Shown piece by piece: positions 17,092-26,778 of a stretch of 64,000 nt of DNA. The notes under the pieces are model-generated. The model ran no database searches. It saw nothing but the letters and a program-made list of their open reading frames with translations, and had not been told where the DNA came from. Position numbers and translations under genes: made by a program. The DNA comes from Terriglobia bacterium (GTDB lineage: Bacteria > Acidobacteriota > Terriglobia > UBA7540): the NCBI GenBank assembly GCA_035712365.1, contig DASTAW010000003.1, positions 1 through 64,000 of the forward strand. The letters run 5' to 3'. Position 1 is the stretch's first letter; every line of letters starts with the position of its first letter.

Positions 17092-18513
17092 ATGCCGTCC
17101 GAGACAATGTACGAAAAGATCTGGAACGCCCACGTGGTGCGGGAAGCGCCCGGACAGCCGTCGCTGATTTATATTGACCGCCACCTGGTCCATGAAGTGA
17201 CCTCAGCGCAGGCGTTTGCGGGGCTGCGGGCCCACGGACGGAAGGTCCGCCGGCCAGACCTGACCTTTGCCACCATGGACCATTCGGTTCCGACTACCGA
17301 TCGCAGCCTTCCAATAATGGACCAGGCTGCCGTGGCGCAGTTTGCGGCGCTGGAGCGCAATTGCAAGGAAAACAATATCCTGCTGTTTGACATGCAAGAC
17401 CGCAACCAGGGAATCGTGCACATTGTCGGCCCTGAACTTGGCATCACGAATCCTGGCCAGACGATTGTCTGCGGCGACAGCCATACGTCCACTCACGGCG
17501 CATTCGGGGCGTTGGCGTTCGGCATCGGAACCAGCGAAGTAGAACACGTGCTGGCCACCCAGTGTCTCTCGCAATTCAAGTCCCGGCCTATGCTGGTGCG
17601 TGTGAACGGCCGGCGGCCGCAAGGCGTGACGGCCAAAGACATTATCCTTGCCGTCATTGGAAAGATCGGGACCGCCGGCGGAACGGGCCACGTCATCGAG
17701 TATGCAGGCGAAGCCGTTCGGGAGCTTTCCATGGAAGGCCGGATGACCGTGTGCAATATGTCGATCGAAGGTGGGGCGCGCGCCGGCATGGTTGCACCCG
17801 ACCAGACGACCTTCGCATATCTGGAAGGACGGCCTTACGTTCCGCGCGGCAGGGATTTCCAGTCCGCCGTGGATCGCTGGAAGAGCTTTACATCCGATCC
17901 CGGGGCAGCCTATGACAAAGTTGTCGAACTCGACGCGGCGGGAATCGCTCCGCAGGTGACTTGGGGAACGAACCCTGGCATGGTGACCGACGTGACGGGC
18001 AGCGTGCCGGATCCCAGTTCTTTCAGCGATTCGGTGTCTCGGCAATCCGCGGAGCGGGCGCTTGAATACATGGCGTTGAAGCCGGGGACCCGTATCGCCG
18101 AAATCACAATCGACCGTGTTTTCATCGGGTCGTGCACCAACGCGCGAATTGAAGATCTCCGCCTCGCCGCGCGAGTCCTCGACGGTAAGAAAATCGCCGC
18201 AAGCATCAAGGGAGCGCTGGCCGTGCCGGGTTCCCGCCGTGTCAAGGCGCAGGCGGAAGCCGAAGGCCTTGACAGGATTTTCCGCGCCGCGGGGTTCGAG
18301 TGGCGGGACGCCGGGTGCAGCATGTGTCTGGCGATGAACCCGGATGTTTTGCCAAGCGGCGAGCGCTGCGCCAGCACGTCCAATCGCAACTTTGAAGGCC
18401 GCCAGGGCAAGGGTGGACGCACGCACCTGGTGAGCCCGATGATGGCAGCCGCCGCGGCTGTCGAGGGCCATTTTGTGGACATCCGAAACTGGGGCGTTGG
18501 GCACGTTGAGTAG
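17092..18513 (+). CDS. leuC: 3-Isopropylmalate dehydratase, large subunit
   Basis: 473 residues, the usual LeuC length. With LeuD it isomerises 2-isopropylmalate to 3-isopropylmalate in leucine synthesis (EC 4.2.1.33). The aconitase-fold signatures are present: [21 protein letters not shown], and the three Fe-S cluster cysteines in CGDSH (near 129), GSCTNAR (near 346) and CSMC (near 408). The ATG at 17092 has only a weak ribosome site; an ATG at 17107 is an alternative. leuD follows after 169 nt, more than in tightly coupled leuCD operons, and a hairpin lies between. Confidence 0.93.
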   Translation: MPSETMYEKIWNAHVVREAPGQPSLIYIDRHLVHEVTSAQAFAGLRAHGRKVRRPDLTFATMDHSVPTTDRSLPIMDQAAVAQFAALERNCKENNILLFDMQDRNQGIVHIVGPELGITNPGQTIVCGDSHTSTHGAFGALAFGIGTSEVEHVLATQCLSQFKSRPMLVRVNGRRPQGVTAKDIILAVIGKIGTAGGTGHVIEYAGEAVRELSMEGRMTVCNMSIEGGARAGMVAPDQTTFAYLEGRPYVPRGRDFQSAVDRWKSFTSDPGAAYDKVVELDAAGIAPQVTWGTNPGMVTDVTGSVPDPSSFSDSVSRQSAERALEYMALKPGTRIAEITIDRVFIGSCTNARIEDLRLAARVLDGKKIAASIKGALAVPGSRRVKAQAEAEGLDRIFRAAGFEWRDAGCSMCLAMNPDVLPSGERCASTSNRNFEGRQGKGGRTHLVSPMMAAAAAVEGHFVDIRNWGVGHVE

Positions 18514-18620
18514 CCCCTGGACTCGATCGCTGAAGCGCGCAGTTAGAAATTACGAATTACAAGTGACGAATGAGGAGAAGCGGATTATGAATTCTGAATT
18601 ATGAACAACAACGTCGGCAA

Positions 18621-18646
18621 CCTGGCCATGAAACCAGGGGCTTTTT
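18621..18646 (+). terminator. Hairpin with short T-run between leuC and leuD
   Basis: CCTGG (18621-18625) pairs with CCAGG (18634-18638) and is followed by GGCTTTTTC. It is a weak intrinsic terminator or attenuator that could lower leuD relative to leuC. Upstream (18545-18600) lies an AT-rich stretch of near-repeats of ATTACGAATTA/GAATTATGAA type, non-coding. Confidence 0.35.
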
Positions 18647-18682
18647 CATACTTCAGCCTTCATAATTGACTATGGAGTTGCG

Positions 18683-19327
18683 ATGACCCCCTTTACAAGG
18701 TTGACCGGGATTGTAGCCCCGCTTGATCGCGTGAACGTGGACACGGACCAAATTATTCCCAAGCAGTTTCTGAAGGCCATCACACGGGAAGGATTTGGGC
18801 GCTTTCTGTTCAACGACTGGCGCTACATTGAGGGCGAAAAACCAAACCCTGACTTTGTCCTGAACCAACCCCGCTACCAGGGAGCTTCCATCCTGCTGGC
18901 GGGGACCAACTTCGGCTGCGGCTCCAGCCGCGAGCATGCTCCGTGGGCCGTGCTCGATTACGGCTTTCGTGCGATCATTGCACCCAGCTATGCCGACATT
19001 TTCTACATCAACTGTTTCAAGAACGGCATCCTTCCCATTACTCTCCCGACCGCCCAGGTGGATGAACTCTTCCGGCGCACTGAGCAGAATCCGGGATACC
19101 AACTGACGGTGGATCTGGAGAGCCAGACGATCACCGAAGAGACACCTGTTCCAGGAGGCGGACTGAAACTCTCCTTTGAGGTTGACCCCTTTCGGCGTGA
19201 ATGCCTGCTGAAGGGCTGGGACGAAATCGGCCTGACGCTTCGCTTTGGTGACCGGATTGCCGATTTCGAAAGGGCGAACCAGCCGAACGCCACCCGTTAC
19301 GGCTCGCTCGAAACCTCCGGCCAATAA
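18683..19327 (+). CDS. leuD: 3-Isopropylmalate dehydratase, small subunit
   Basis: 214 residues forming the swivelling domain that completes the LeuCD active site. [28 protein letters not shown] at the start and [19 protein letters not shown] near residue 80 are diagnostic of LeuD. The C-terminal extension after residue 190 is normal for the bacterial type. GGAG lies 6 nt before the ATG. It is co-directional with leuC. Confidence 0.93.
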   Translation: MTPFTRLTGIVAPLDRVNVDTDQIIPKQFLKAITREGFGRFLFNDWRYIEGEKPNPDFVLNQPRYQGASILLAGTNFGCGSSREHAPWAVLDYGFRAIIAPSYADIFYINCFKNGILPITLPTAQVDELFRRTEQNPGYQLTVDLESQTITEETPVPGGGLKLSFEVDPFRRECLLKGWDEIGLTLRFGDRIADFERANQPNATRYGSLETSGQ

Positions 19328-19406
19328 GCAAACCTGAACAGGAACAGCATAACTCCTGCCACGGCTATGGGCCCGGAAGCGTGAACTGTGCCTGTCTGCC
19401 AGCAAA

Positions 19407-20345
19407 TCATTGAAAAAGAGGGCTGTTAATCTGAAGGGCCATGAGGGCGAAGGAACCCGCAATGATGACGACGGAAATGACGGCCAGTGCATTCCACAAG
19501 TTTTCAACGGGTCTCGTTTCCGGAACCCCTTCGGGAATGAGATATCCGAGAATCAGGCCAGCGATGAGCCCGCCAAAGTGAGCGGCGTTGTCCACCGGAA
19601 AGAACAACCCGAAGATGGCAATGTAAATCACCCATCGCCACAACATACTGCGGTACTCCTTGCCCAGCCTGCCGTGGTGGAATGTGGCCCCGATCAGAAT
19701 GCCGATCAGGCCCATGATGGCGCCCGAGGCCCCGATCGAAAGGCCCATAGGGCTCCAAAAAAGGCTGACGACATATCCCAGGACCCCCGTCACGAGATAG
19801 AGCACGATATACTTTGACATCCCGAACAGCCCTTCCACTTCCGGCCCCAGATCAAACAGGCACCAGAGATTCATCCCGATGTGTAACAGTCCCGCGTGCA
19901 GGAACATGGCAGTCACCAGCCGCCACCACTCGCCGGCGTAAATCAAAGGCCCGTACTTGGCGCCCAGCCGGATCATTGCCATACCCTGGATGCCTCCGAA
20001 CAAACCTCCGCCTTGGCCTGCGCCACCGGCCTTTTGCGTGAGAAGCCATTCGACCACGAACATCAGTACAATCGCTGCAGCCAGCATGGACGTGGCGCTG
20101 GTGGGCATGGGGATAACGCCCATAATCCGGCCCGAAGCGCCTGTCGGGCCCCGAGCGCGCTGAGGGCCGATTTTGGCGCCGCAATGCGGACAAACCTTGG
20201 TACCACGGGGATTCAAGGCTCGGCATTCCGGGCACATGCGATGAGAAGTGTCGTACTTCTGTTCAGCGGTTCCGAAGGCTGATTCCCACCAGCTTTTTAT
20301 TCTTTGGATTTTGAACCAAATATCTCGAGGAAGTTGCATAAGCAC
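19407..20345 (-). CDS. Rhomboid intramembrane serine protease with N-terminal zinc ribbon
   Basis: 312 residues. C38-x2-C41...C52-x2-C55 (CPEC/CPHC) is a cytoplasmic zinc-ribbon preceding six or seven transmembrane helices. The rhomboid catalytic dyad is Ser208 in GASGAIMG and His256 in NAAHFGG, with N159 in HIGMNLWCL stabilising the oxyanion. All three are present, so the protease should cleave single-pass membrane proteins within the bilayer. The start codon has a weak ribosome site; ATG at 20345 or 20339 are both possible. Divergent from the rlpA-like gene. Confidence 0.88.
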   Translation of the reverse strand: MLMQLPRDIWFKIQRIKSWWESAFGTAEQKYDTSHRMCPECRALNPRGTKVCPHCGAKIGPQRARGPTGASGRIMGVIPMPTSATSMLAAAIVLMFVVEWLLTQKAGGAGQGGGLFGGIQGMAMIRLGAKYGPLIYAGEWWRLVTAMFLHAGLLHIGMNLWCLFDLGPEVEGLFGMSKYIVLYLVTGVLGYVVSLFWSPMGLSIGASGAIMGLIGILIGATFHHGRLGKEYRSMLWRWVIYIAIFGLFFPVDNAAHFGGLIAGLILGYLIPEGVPETRPVENLWNALAVISVVIIAGSFALMALQINSPLFQ

Positions 20346-20579
20346 CAGAAGTTATGGACGTTAGGGGATAAACGGTTATTATAGTCCCCCCCAACGCCAG
20401 CTTGATAGGCCATTTTCACCGGCAGTCCGGGTCCGAAGCTCCGCCCCATTCTCAGGGCCGGCCATCGCAGAGCCATCGAAGCTGCGGTAAAATAGTCCGA
20501 CGGTCGATGGCGGGCTGAATTTTGCCCCGGTCTGGCCGGGAAATCGGAAGGAAGCACGGAAGAATAGAACGCGGAAGTC

Positions 20580-21359
20580 TTGACAAAAAAACGGGCGAAA
20601 CCAGAAATCGTGGTCAAGACGCTAAATCCCAAAATCCGCTCCAGAACGCTCAGTAAATTCGCCCGCCTTCTGTTTCTGGCGGGCCTGGCGTTTTTCTGGA
20701 CCGCTTGCCATCATCGGCCGGCGGTGGTTACGCCCCCATCGCCAGCGCCCGCACCTTCTCCGCCCTCCAGCGGGCGCCCACCCTCAACGGGCCAGAAGCA
20801 ACCCCCGGCCCCTGTCATTCAGGGCGAGGAAGGGATTGCTTCCTGGTACGGCCACCCCTTCGACGGTCGATCCACGGCAAGTGGAGAAATTTTTAACATG
20901 CATGCGATGACCGCCGCTCACCGCACGCTGCCTTTCGGCACCCTGGTAAGGGTACACGACCTGGAGAACGGCGACAGCGTGGTGGTGCGGATCAATGATC
21001 GCGGCCCATTTGTTGAGGGGCGTATTATCGACCTTTCCTATGCGGCTGCGATGGCCATGCACATGCCCGGAACGGCCGTTGTGAGGCTGGAGATACTGAA
21101 CGCCGGGCCCGATCCTCCCGGCGGCGTTTATTCAGTCCAGATCGGCGCGTTTATCGATCGCAGCAATGCGGAACGACTGAAACGCCGCGTCGAGAAGAAA
21201 TTCCATCCAGTCATCATCAGGAAGGAAAGCCACGGCAGCAGTGTTTTCAATCTGGTTCTTGTGGGGCAGGAAAACACCAGCGAGCAAGCACAAGCACTGG
21301 CCAGCGAACTGGTCCGGGAAAAATTTGCGACGGAAACCTACGTGGTAAGGATCAACTGA
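20580..21359 (+). CDS. rlpA: RlpA-family septal lytic transglycosylase-like lipoprotein with SPOR domain
   Basis: 259 residues. The lipobox FFWTAC (Cys near residue 43) follows a hydrophobic stretch, then a Pro-rich linker. [20 protein letters not shown] through [18 protein letters not shown] (about 85-155) is the double-psi beta-barrel of RlpA, with the catalytic-type Asp in [28 protein letters not shown] onward is a SPOR domain that binds denuded glycan at the septum. It is expected to trim stem-less peptidoglycan during division. The start is a TTG with a close GGAAG; it may be misplaced by a few codons. Confidence 0.85.
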   Translation: MTKKRAKPEIVVKTLNPKIRSRTLSKFARLLFLAGLAFFWTACHHRPAVVTPPSPAPAPSPPSSGRPPSTGQKQPPAPVIQGEEGIASWYGHPFDGRSTASGEIFNMHAMTAAHRTLPFGTLVRVHDLENGDSVVVRINDRGPFVEGRIIDLSYAAAMAMHMPGTAVVRLEILNAGPDPPGGVYSVQIGAFIDRSNAERLKRRVEKKFHPVIIRKESHGSSVFNLVLVGQENTSEQAQALASELVREKFATETYVVRIN

Positions 21360-21383
21360 ACCGAAGGGGGCATTCATCGGCAG

Positions 21384-21734
21384 ATGAAGATGGACAATTG
21401 TATCTTTTGCAAAATCGTCGAACGACAGCAGCCGGCCAGGATTGTATATGAGGACGACCAGGTATTCGCCATTGAAGACATCCGCCCGCAGGCGCCAGTA
21501 CATCTGTTGGTGATACCTCGAAAGCACCTGCCTTCGCTGAAGGAAGCGGACAGCACCGATAGCCCCATGATCGGACGTCTTTTCATCGTAGCTGCCCAAC
21601 TGGCTCGGGAAAGGCAGCTTGAAGCGAGAGGCTACCGCACGGTCATCAACAATGGGCCGTGGGCCGGACAAACCGTTGACCATCTGCACGTGCACTTGCT
21701 GGGTGGGCGCGTGTTCCACTGGCCCCCTGGATAG
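21384..21734 (+). CDS. HIT-family nucleotide phosphoramidase (HinT-like)
   Basis: 116 residues, typical HinT length. DNCIFCKIVERQQPARIVYEDD starts the fold and the histidine triad reads DHLHVHLLGGR, H-x-H-x-H with the central catalytic His. By family it hydrolyses aminoacyl- or lysyl-AMP-type phosphoramidates in the cytoplasm. It follows the rlpA-like gene by 24 nt, possibly in one transcript. Confidence 0.88.
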   Translation: MKMDNCIFCKIVERQQPARIVYEDDQVFAIEDIRPQAPVHLLVIPRKHLPSLKEADSTDSPMIGRLFIVAAQLARERQLEARGYRTVINNGPWAGQTVDHLHVHLLGGRVFHWPPG

Positions 21735-21754
21735 CTTCGGCAGCGTGTGACGGC

Positions 21755-22939
21755 CTAGATTGTCGCCAGCAATGCCGCCAGCAGCGCGGCGCGACGCGGT
21801 AGCCCTCGGATGATCACGTGCTCATGAACCGCGTGCGCGCCGTCCCCCACTCCTCCCAGCCCGTCCAGAGTGGGGATGCCAAGCGCGGCGGACAAATTTC
21901 CATCCGAACCCCCTCCGGTCATCGCGCCCTCAACTTCAAATCCGAGCTGTCCAGCCAGTGTTTTCGCCATTCTAAAAAGACCCTCCGTCATCGCTCGCTC
22001 CATCGGCGGCCTGTTGATCCCACCCTCCACTTTCAACTGGGCGCCCGGATGGACCGCCTTCAGTGCAAAGATTTTATTTTCGATCCGGGCTCGATCTTGA
22101 GCCCTCGGAATGCGAACGTCCACGGTTGCGCGAGCCAGTTCAGGGACAACGTTCGGCCGCGTTCCGCCCTCGACGACGCCGACGTTCAAGGTGAGGCCGC
22201 GCCGCGGCTGCGCCAGTTTCTCAATCTTGAGAATCTGCCGGGCCAGCTCGTTAATGGCGTTGATCCCAGAGGCAGGGTCAATGCCAGCGTGCGCCGATCT
22301 CCCTTGAACGGTAAGGCGAAATTCGCCCACGCCCTTCCGGGCCGTCTTCAGCGCACCGCCTGCCGCAGCCGGCTCCAGTACCAGCACGGCGCGCGAGCGC
22401 CGCGACTCGCGCTCGATCTCACGCCGAAATGCTTCGCTCCCAGTCTCTTCTTCCGGGTTCAGGAAACACCGCACCGGGCTTGCCGGTTCGATAGCCAACG
22501 TCTGGAGCACCCGGACAGCCGCAATCGCCTGCACAATGCCCGATTTCATATCGAGAATACCAGGGCCGTAGGCGCGGCCTCCCCGAATCCGGAACGGCAT
22601 TCGTGCCAGCGTCCCTTTGGACCATACGGTGTCGTGATGGCCGATTAGAAGAATGGGTTTTTGTGCGCCCGTGGTCGCGCGCTTTCCCCCATGGCGACGG
22701 GACCCGGCAGCACGGGGTTTACCCCAGAATTCCGCAATCACTGCCGCACCGGTGGTTGAGTTCTCAAGCAGCGAAACCTTCCCACGAAGGCGGCGGAACT
22801 CGCGCGCAAAAAAGCGCGCTACGCGATCGATATCAGGCTTTGAATATGTGGGAGATTCGATTTCCACCGCTTCACGCAAAAGCTTCATTGTATTGGGCAG
22901 ATCACGCTGGCAGCAGGCAAGTAACGTTCGAAATTCCAA
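21755..22939 (-). CDS. M20-family metallopeptidase (carboxypeptidase G2-like)
   Basis: 394-residue two-zinc exopeptidase. GHHDTVWSKGT holds the first zinc His and the D-x-V dyad; GILDMKSGI holds the bridging Asp; LNPEEETGS holds the catalytic Glu pair; the C-terminal HAVHEHV supplies the last His. The dimerisation domain lies around GRSAHAGIDPASGINAI. It most resembles the glutamate-carboxypeptidase/CPG2 group, which removes C-terminal Glu. The start is a TTG with AAAGGA 5 nt upstream. Divergent from the GH57 gene. Confidence 0.85.
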   Translation of the reverse strand: MEFRTLLACCQRDLPNTMKLLREAVEIESPTYSKPDIDRVARFFAREFRRLRGKVSLLENSTTGAAVIAEFWGKPRAAGSRRHGGKRATTGAQKPILLIGHHDTVWSKGTLARMPFRIRGGRAYGPGILDMKSGIVQAIAAVRVLQTLAIEPASPVRCFLNPEEETGSEAFRREIERESRRSRAVLVLEPAAAGGALKTARKGVGEFRLTVQGRSAHAGIDPASGINAINELARQILKIEKLAQPRRGLTLNVGVVEGGTRPNVVPELARATVDVRIPRAQDRARIENKIFALKAVHPGAQLKVEGGINRPPMERAMTEGLFRMAKTLAGQLGFEVEGAMTGGGSDGNLSAALGIPTLDGLGGVGDGAHAVHEHVIIRGLPRRAALLAALLATI

Positions 22940-23088
22940 TGTTGTCCTTTCGGTTACGCGCGATGTGCGGCACGGGACGAGGCCAAACTTCCCGGTCGTG
23001 ACAATTAACGGCGTTTCATTTTATCCTAGCTGTATCAGTCTAGGCGAACGTTGCCGCAAGGGGCGGTTGTGCAGTCTGAAGGGGTTGC

Positions 23089-25203
23089 GTGTTGAACCAT
23101 ATCTCATTGGCCCTGATTGTTCACGCGCACCAACCTGTCGGCAACTTCGATCACGTTTTCGAAGAAGCCTACCAGAAGGCTTACCGTCCCTTTGTGCTGA
23201 CGTTACTTCGCCATCCGCGCATCCGGGTGGGTCTTCACTTTTCCGGGTGCCTGCTGGAATGGATTGAAAAGCACCATCCCGAATTTTTCGGAATGCTCAA
23301 AGATCTGGCAGCGGGCGGGCAAGCAGAACTGATGGGCGGCGGATTTTTTGAACCTGTATTATGTGCCATACCCGATGCCGATAAGGCCCTGCAGATCGCA
23401 AGGCTCAGCGACTACATCGAGGAACGCTTTGGCGCGCGGCCCCAGGGTGCTTGGCTCACCGAGCGCGTTTGGCGGCAGGACCTGGTGCGCCCGCTGGCTG
23501 AGGCCGGAATCCGCTACGTCATGCTGGACGACACTCACTTTATCGCTGCGGGCGTTGAAGCCACCGGCCTGCACGGGACGTATCTCACTGAGGAACTTGG
23601 TGTTCGGCTCCAGCTTGTCCCCAGCTTGGAAAGGCTGCGCTACACCGTTCCTTTCCGGGATGTGGTCGAGACAATCGATCTGCTCCGCCAGGGAATCGGC
23701 CGGCCCAACGCCTTGTTTGCAGCCGGCGACGATGCCGAAAAGTTCGGGATCTGGCCCGGCACCCACGACCTCTGCTACACGAAAGGCTGGCTGGAACATT
23801 TTTTCCAGGCCATCGAGAATGCCGGCGACTGGCTGGAGACGACCACACTTTCGAGATTCATGGCAACCCACGACCCGCTTGGCAGAGTTTATCTGCCCGC
23901 CGCTTCCTACCCCGAAATGATGGAATGGGCGCTGCCGCCGCGCGCATGCGAGGAGTTTCTGCGATGCCTGGAGGAAACTGAGCACATGCCCTCGGGTGAA
24001 CGTTTCCGCAAGTTTTTGATGGGCGGCACATGGCAGGGATTTCTGAGCAAGTACCCTGAATCGAATCAGATTCATAAACTGATGTTGGAAGTCAGCCAGC
24101 GGCTTCATAGCGCCGAAGTCCAGGTCCCCTCGGGGAGCGAGCGTCACGGCCTGCTCCACCAGGCACGGACCCACCTGCTCGCCGCGCAATGCAATGACGC
24201 CTATTGGCACGGTCTGTTCGGCGGCCTTTATTCTCCACATCTGCGCAGCGCAGTCCTGCAGAATCTGATCCGGTCGGAAGCGCTGCTCGACCAGTTGGAC
24301 GGCAAATCAACTGCGAATGGCATTCGCGTGTCGCAAACCGATTTCGATGTCGATGGCGAAGAGGAAATCGTATTCTCCCATTCCAGGGCTGGAATGATTT
24401 TGAAACCGTCTGATGGCGGAACGGTTTCGAGCCTGCGATTCAAGCCCGCTGCGACGGAGCTCATCAATTCGCTGATGCGCCGGCCGGAGGTCTATCACAG
24501 CCGCATCCGATCGAGAGTCGAGGAACATCCCGAAAGCCTGGAAAAAAAGGCAGACCTCACACAACTTCTGCGTTACGACCGTTACATGCGGCACTGTTTT
24601 CGCACCTATCTATTTCCACGATGGAAACGGTGGAAGGATTTTGAGCAACTCGAATTGCAGGAAGAAAACGGTCTGGCCGCTGGCGCCTGGCAGTTGGCAA
24701 CCGACCCTTCCGCAAACCCTGTGGAGCTATTCCGCCAGTCGCGCTACGAGTGTGACGGAGCAAGCATGGTGATTGAAACTCGCAAAGTCCTGTTGGCAAC
24801 GAGCACAGATGCCGGTTTCCACCTCGAGTGCCGCTCGCTGATTTCAAGCGACCAGTCTCACTCGGCGCCCGCTTCGCTTGGTGTGGAGATGGTGTTCAAC
24901 TTTCTCGCGCCAAACGCGCCGGATCGCTACTTTATGGCTGTGGAGGCACGGCATCCGCTCGAGTTTTCGGGCGAAATCCAGGTCCCAGAGCTGAAGCTCG
25001 TGGACGAATGGCAGGGGGTCAGACTCGTCCTCAAAGCCCGGCCCGAATGCCGCTGGTGGATTGTTCCGATTCGAACAATTTCTCAGTGCGAGACAGGCTA
25101 TGAGGCAGTTTACCAGGGGTCCGCGATCATGGCGGTGTGGGAAACAGACCTCTCCTCCAGCCCCCAAAGCCGGTGGATAGGCATAGACATCAGCCAGAGG
25201 TGA
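23089..25203 (+). CDS. GH57 glycoside hydrolase, 4-alpha-glucanotransferase/alpha-amylase type
   Basis: 704 residues. The N-terminal GH57 (beta/alpha)7 barrel begins LALIVHAHQPVGN (motif HxHQP); the nucleophile is Glu125 in AWLTERVW and the acid/base Asp214 or 215 in GDDAEKFG, the positions known from the Thermococcus-type 4-alpha-glucanotransferase. A middle helical domain and a long C-terminal beta-sandwich (DUF1925/DUF1926 type, ESLEKKADLTQLLRYDRY onward) complete the standard architecture. It would shuffle or hydrolyse alpha-1,4-glucans in the cytoplasm. GTG start with AAGGGG 6 nt upstream. Confidence 0.9.
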   Translation: MLNHISLALIVHAHQPVGNFDHVFEEAYQKAYRPFVLTLLRHPRIRVGLHFSGCLLEWIEKHHPEFFGMLKDLAAGGQAELMGGGFFEPVLCAIPDADKALQIARLSDYIEERFGARPQGAWLTERVWRQDLVRPLAEAGIRYVMLDDTHFIAAGVEATGLHGTYLTEELGVRLQLVPSLERLRYTVPFRDVVETIDLLRQGIGRPNALFAAGDDAEKFGIWPGTHDLCYTKGWLEHFFQAIENAGDWLETTTLSRFMATHDPLGRVYLPAASYPEMMEWALPPRACEEFLRCLEETEHMPSGERFRKFLMGGTWQGFLSKYPESNQIHKLMLEVSQRLHSAEVQVPSGSERHGLLHQARTHLLAAQCNDAYWHGLFGGLYSPHLRSAVLQNLIRSEALLDQLDGKSTANGIRVSQTDFDVDGEEEIVFSHSRAGMILKPSDGGTVSSLRFKPAATELINSLMRRPEVYHSRIRSRVEEHPESLEKKADLTQLLRYDRYMRHCFRTYLFPRWKRWKDFEQLELQEENGLAAGAWQLATDPSANPVELFRQSRYECDGASMVIETRKVLLATSTDAGFHLECRSLISSDQSHSAPASLGVEMVFNFLAPNAPDRYFMAVEARHPLEFSGEIQVPELKLVDEWQGVRLVLKARPECRWWIVPIRTISQCETGYEAVYQGSAIMAVWETDLSSSPQSRWIGIDISQR

Positions 25204-25305
25204 GAAAGATGCATGTTCGTCACACACCGGCATTGGGTTGCTCGGCTTGAATTCCCCTGGACTGTCTGGTAAATTCAAGAAATATCTTTGGTTTGGAGTC
25301 ATACA

Positions 25306-25479
25306 ATGGCTGTAAGCCAGGAATTACTGGATATTTTGGTCTGCCCTCTTTGCAAGACACCCGTCACACTTACTCCGGACGGCCAAGGGTTGAAGTGCGG
25401 CCAGTGTAAGCGCGTCTACCCCATCCAGGACGACATTCCTGTGATGCTGGTGGACGAGGCCAGGATCGATCCGGAATAA
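25306..25479 (+). CDS. Trm112-family zinc-finger protein
   Basis: 57 residues. LLDILVCPLCKTPV and LKCGQCKRVYPIQDDIPVML form the UPF0434/Trm112 fold with four zinc cysteines. By family such proteins stabilise or activate methyltransferases; the partner here is unknown. TTGGAG is about 8 nt upstream of the ATG at 25306. Convergent with the heptosyltransferase gene, 9 nt apart. Confidence 0.88.
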   Translation: MAVSQELLDILVCPLCKTPVTLTPDGQGLKCGQCKRVYPIQDDIPVMLVDEARIDPE

Positions 25480-25488
25480 CGCGGGGTT

Positions 25489-26607
25489 TCAGCAGAAGTG
25501 CGGCCGGCCCAGAAACTCTCCCAGCGCCTCCTTTACTTCTTCAACCCCGATCTCCTTCATGCAAATATTGTCTTTGCAAGTCTTCATGGCCGGGGTTCCG
25601 TAGCACGGCGCGCAGTGAACGCGGTGATAAAGAATATGCGGCGGATGACCCGGTGAGAGGGGGGCTGTCTGCTCGACAATTCCGGGTCCCCACAGCGTGA
25701 CCAGCGAAGCGCCCAGCGCCGCCGCCATATGCGCAGGCCCTGAGTCAACCGTGAGATAGACGTCCAAACGGCCGATCAGCGCAGCAAGCTCCAGGAGCGA
25801 AAGTTCGCCGGCAAGGTCCAGGCACGGGACGCCTGCCTGACGGGCGATATAGCGAGTGAGCGGACGATCGGCCGCCGAGCCTGTTAAAACAACGTGCGTG
25901 CCTCGCTGGTTTACCAGCCAGCGGACCACTTCAGCAAACCTGTCGGGAGGCCAGCTTCTTAACCGCGTCTGGTCTGGAGTTCGAGTCCGTCCTCCCCAGC
26001 CGGCATGGATGCCGACCAGGCGGTGATCGCCGCCTCCCACGCCGGCTTTTTCGAGCCGCCAGGCAACATTTTTGATCGTCTCCGGCTGGTTGTTCAGTTC
26101 CATATGAAGACCATCCTGCCGGAGACGAAGCGGGCGGGCCAGATCGAGGTGATTTTCAATCGAATGCTTCCGAGGATCGAAGTGGGCCGGCTCAAATCCC
26201 TGTACGTGGTCATCGCCGCTGTAGGCGATAATCCGACGGGACCCTCCCCGCCTTGCCATATCGACAAAGCTGGGGTGGCCTTCAAGCACCAGCGCCCAGT
26301 CGAGGTCGAGTTTTCGAAGGGAGCTATGAATCCTCGACTTCTCTCGACTGAGCCATGCCGGGAGATGGCGGTGCGCAATCGGAATCGTTTGGTCGATGTG
26401 AGGATTGTAACGAATCACGTCAAGCGCCGAGGCAGAACAGAGAAAAGCCAGGTGGCATTCCGGAAAAGTTTTTCGCACGGCGCGGACCAGCGGCGTGGCC
26501 ATCAGCGTGTCACCGATGGCTCCGGCACGGACAATCAGGATCCGCGGCCGGCCAAGAGGACGCACATCGGCAGGAGAGGTTTTCCGGTCTGAAGTTAAGT
26601 TAACCAC
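25489..26607 (-). CDS. Glycosyltransferase family 9 (heptosyltransferase-like)
   Basis: 372 residues, GT-B fold. RILIVRAGAIGDTLMATPLVRAV is the GT9 N-terminus with the catalytic-type Asp; the sugar-nucleotide half contains VGIHAGWGG, VVLTGSAADRP and YLTVDSGPAHMAAALGASLVTLWGP. It is expected to add heptose from ADP-heptose to lipopolysaccharide core on the inner face of the membrane. GGAGAAGAA precedes the GTG at 26607. It is divergent from a heptose-phosphate kinase gene, which supports the heptose assignment. Three C-terminal cysteines (CAPCYG, CKDNIC) are unusual-looking but occur in other members. Confidence 0.85.
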   Translation of the reverse strand: MVNLTSDRKTSPADVRPLGRPRILIVRAGAIGDTLMATPLVRAVRKTFPECHLAFLCSASALDVIRYNPHIDQTIPIAHRHLPAWLSREKSRIHSSLRKLDLDWALVLEGHPSFVDMARRGGSRRIIAYSGDDHVQGFEPAHFDPRKHSIENHLDLARPLRLRQDGLHMELNNQPETIKNVAWRLEKAGVGGGDHRLVGIHAGWGGRTRTPDQTRLRSWPPDRFAEVVRWLVNQRGTHVVLTGSAADRPLTRYIARQAGVPCLDLAGELSLLELAALIGRLDVYLTVDSGPAHMAAALGASLVTLWGPGIVEQTAPLSPGHPPHILYHRVHCAPCYGTPAMKTCKDNICMKEIGVEEVKEALGEFLGRPHFC

Positions 26608-26778
26608 TTCTTCTCCGCGGCAGGATTGCGAACCTGCGGGTCCCTCCGTTTAAGGTAGAATAGCGTTTTAGCTGCGTCAACTTGCGCCATCATTGAACGG
26701 CCAGGAGGCGCGGATGATTGTGGGACGCGTTCGCCGCGCTCTGGCCAGGAAGTGTGCATGCCTGCGGCGCCAGGACTT

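Noticed and set aside
17203-18504. Open frame of 433 codons antisense to leuC
   Set aside because: leuC is certain from its cluster cysteines; the reverse frame shows no family.
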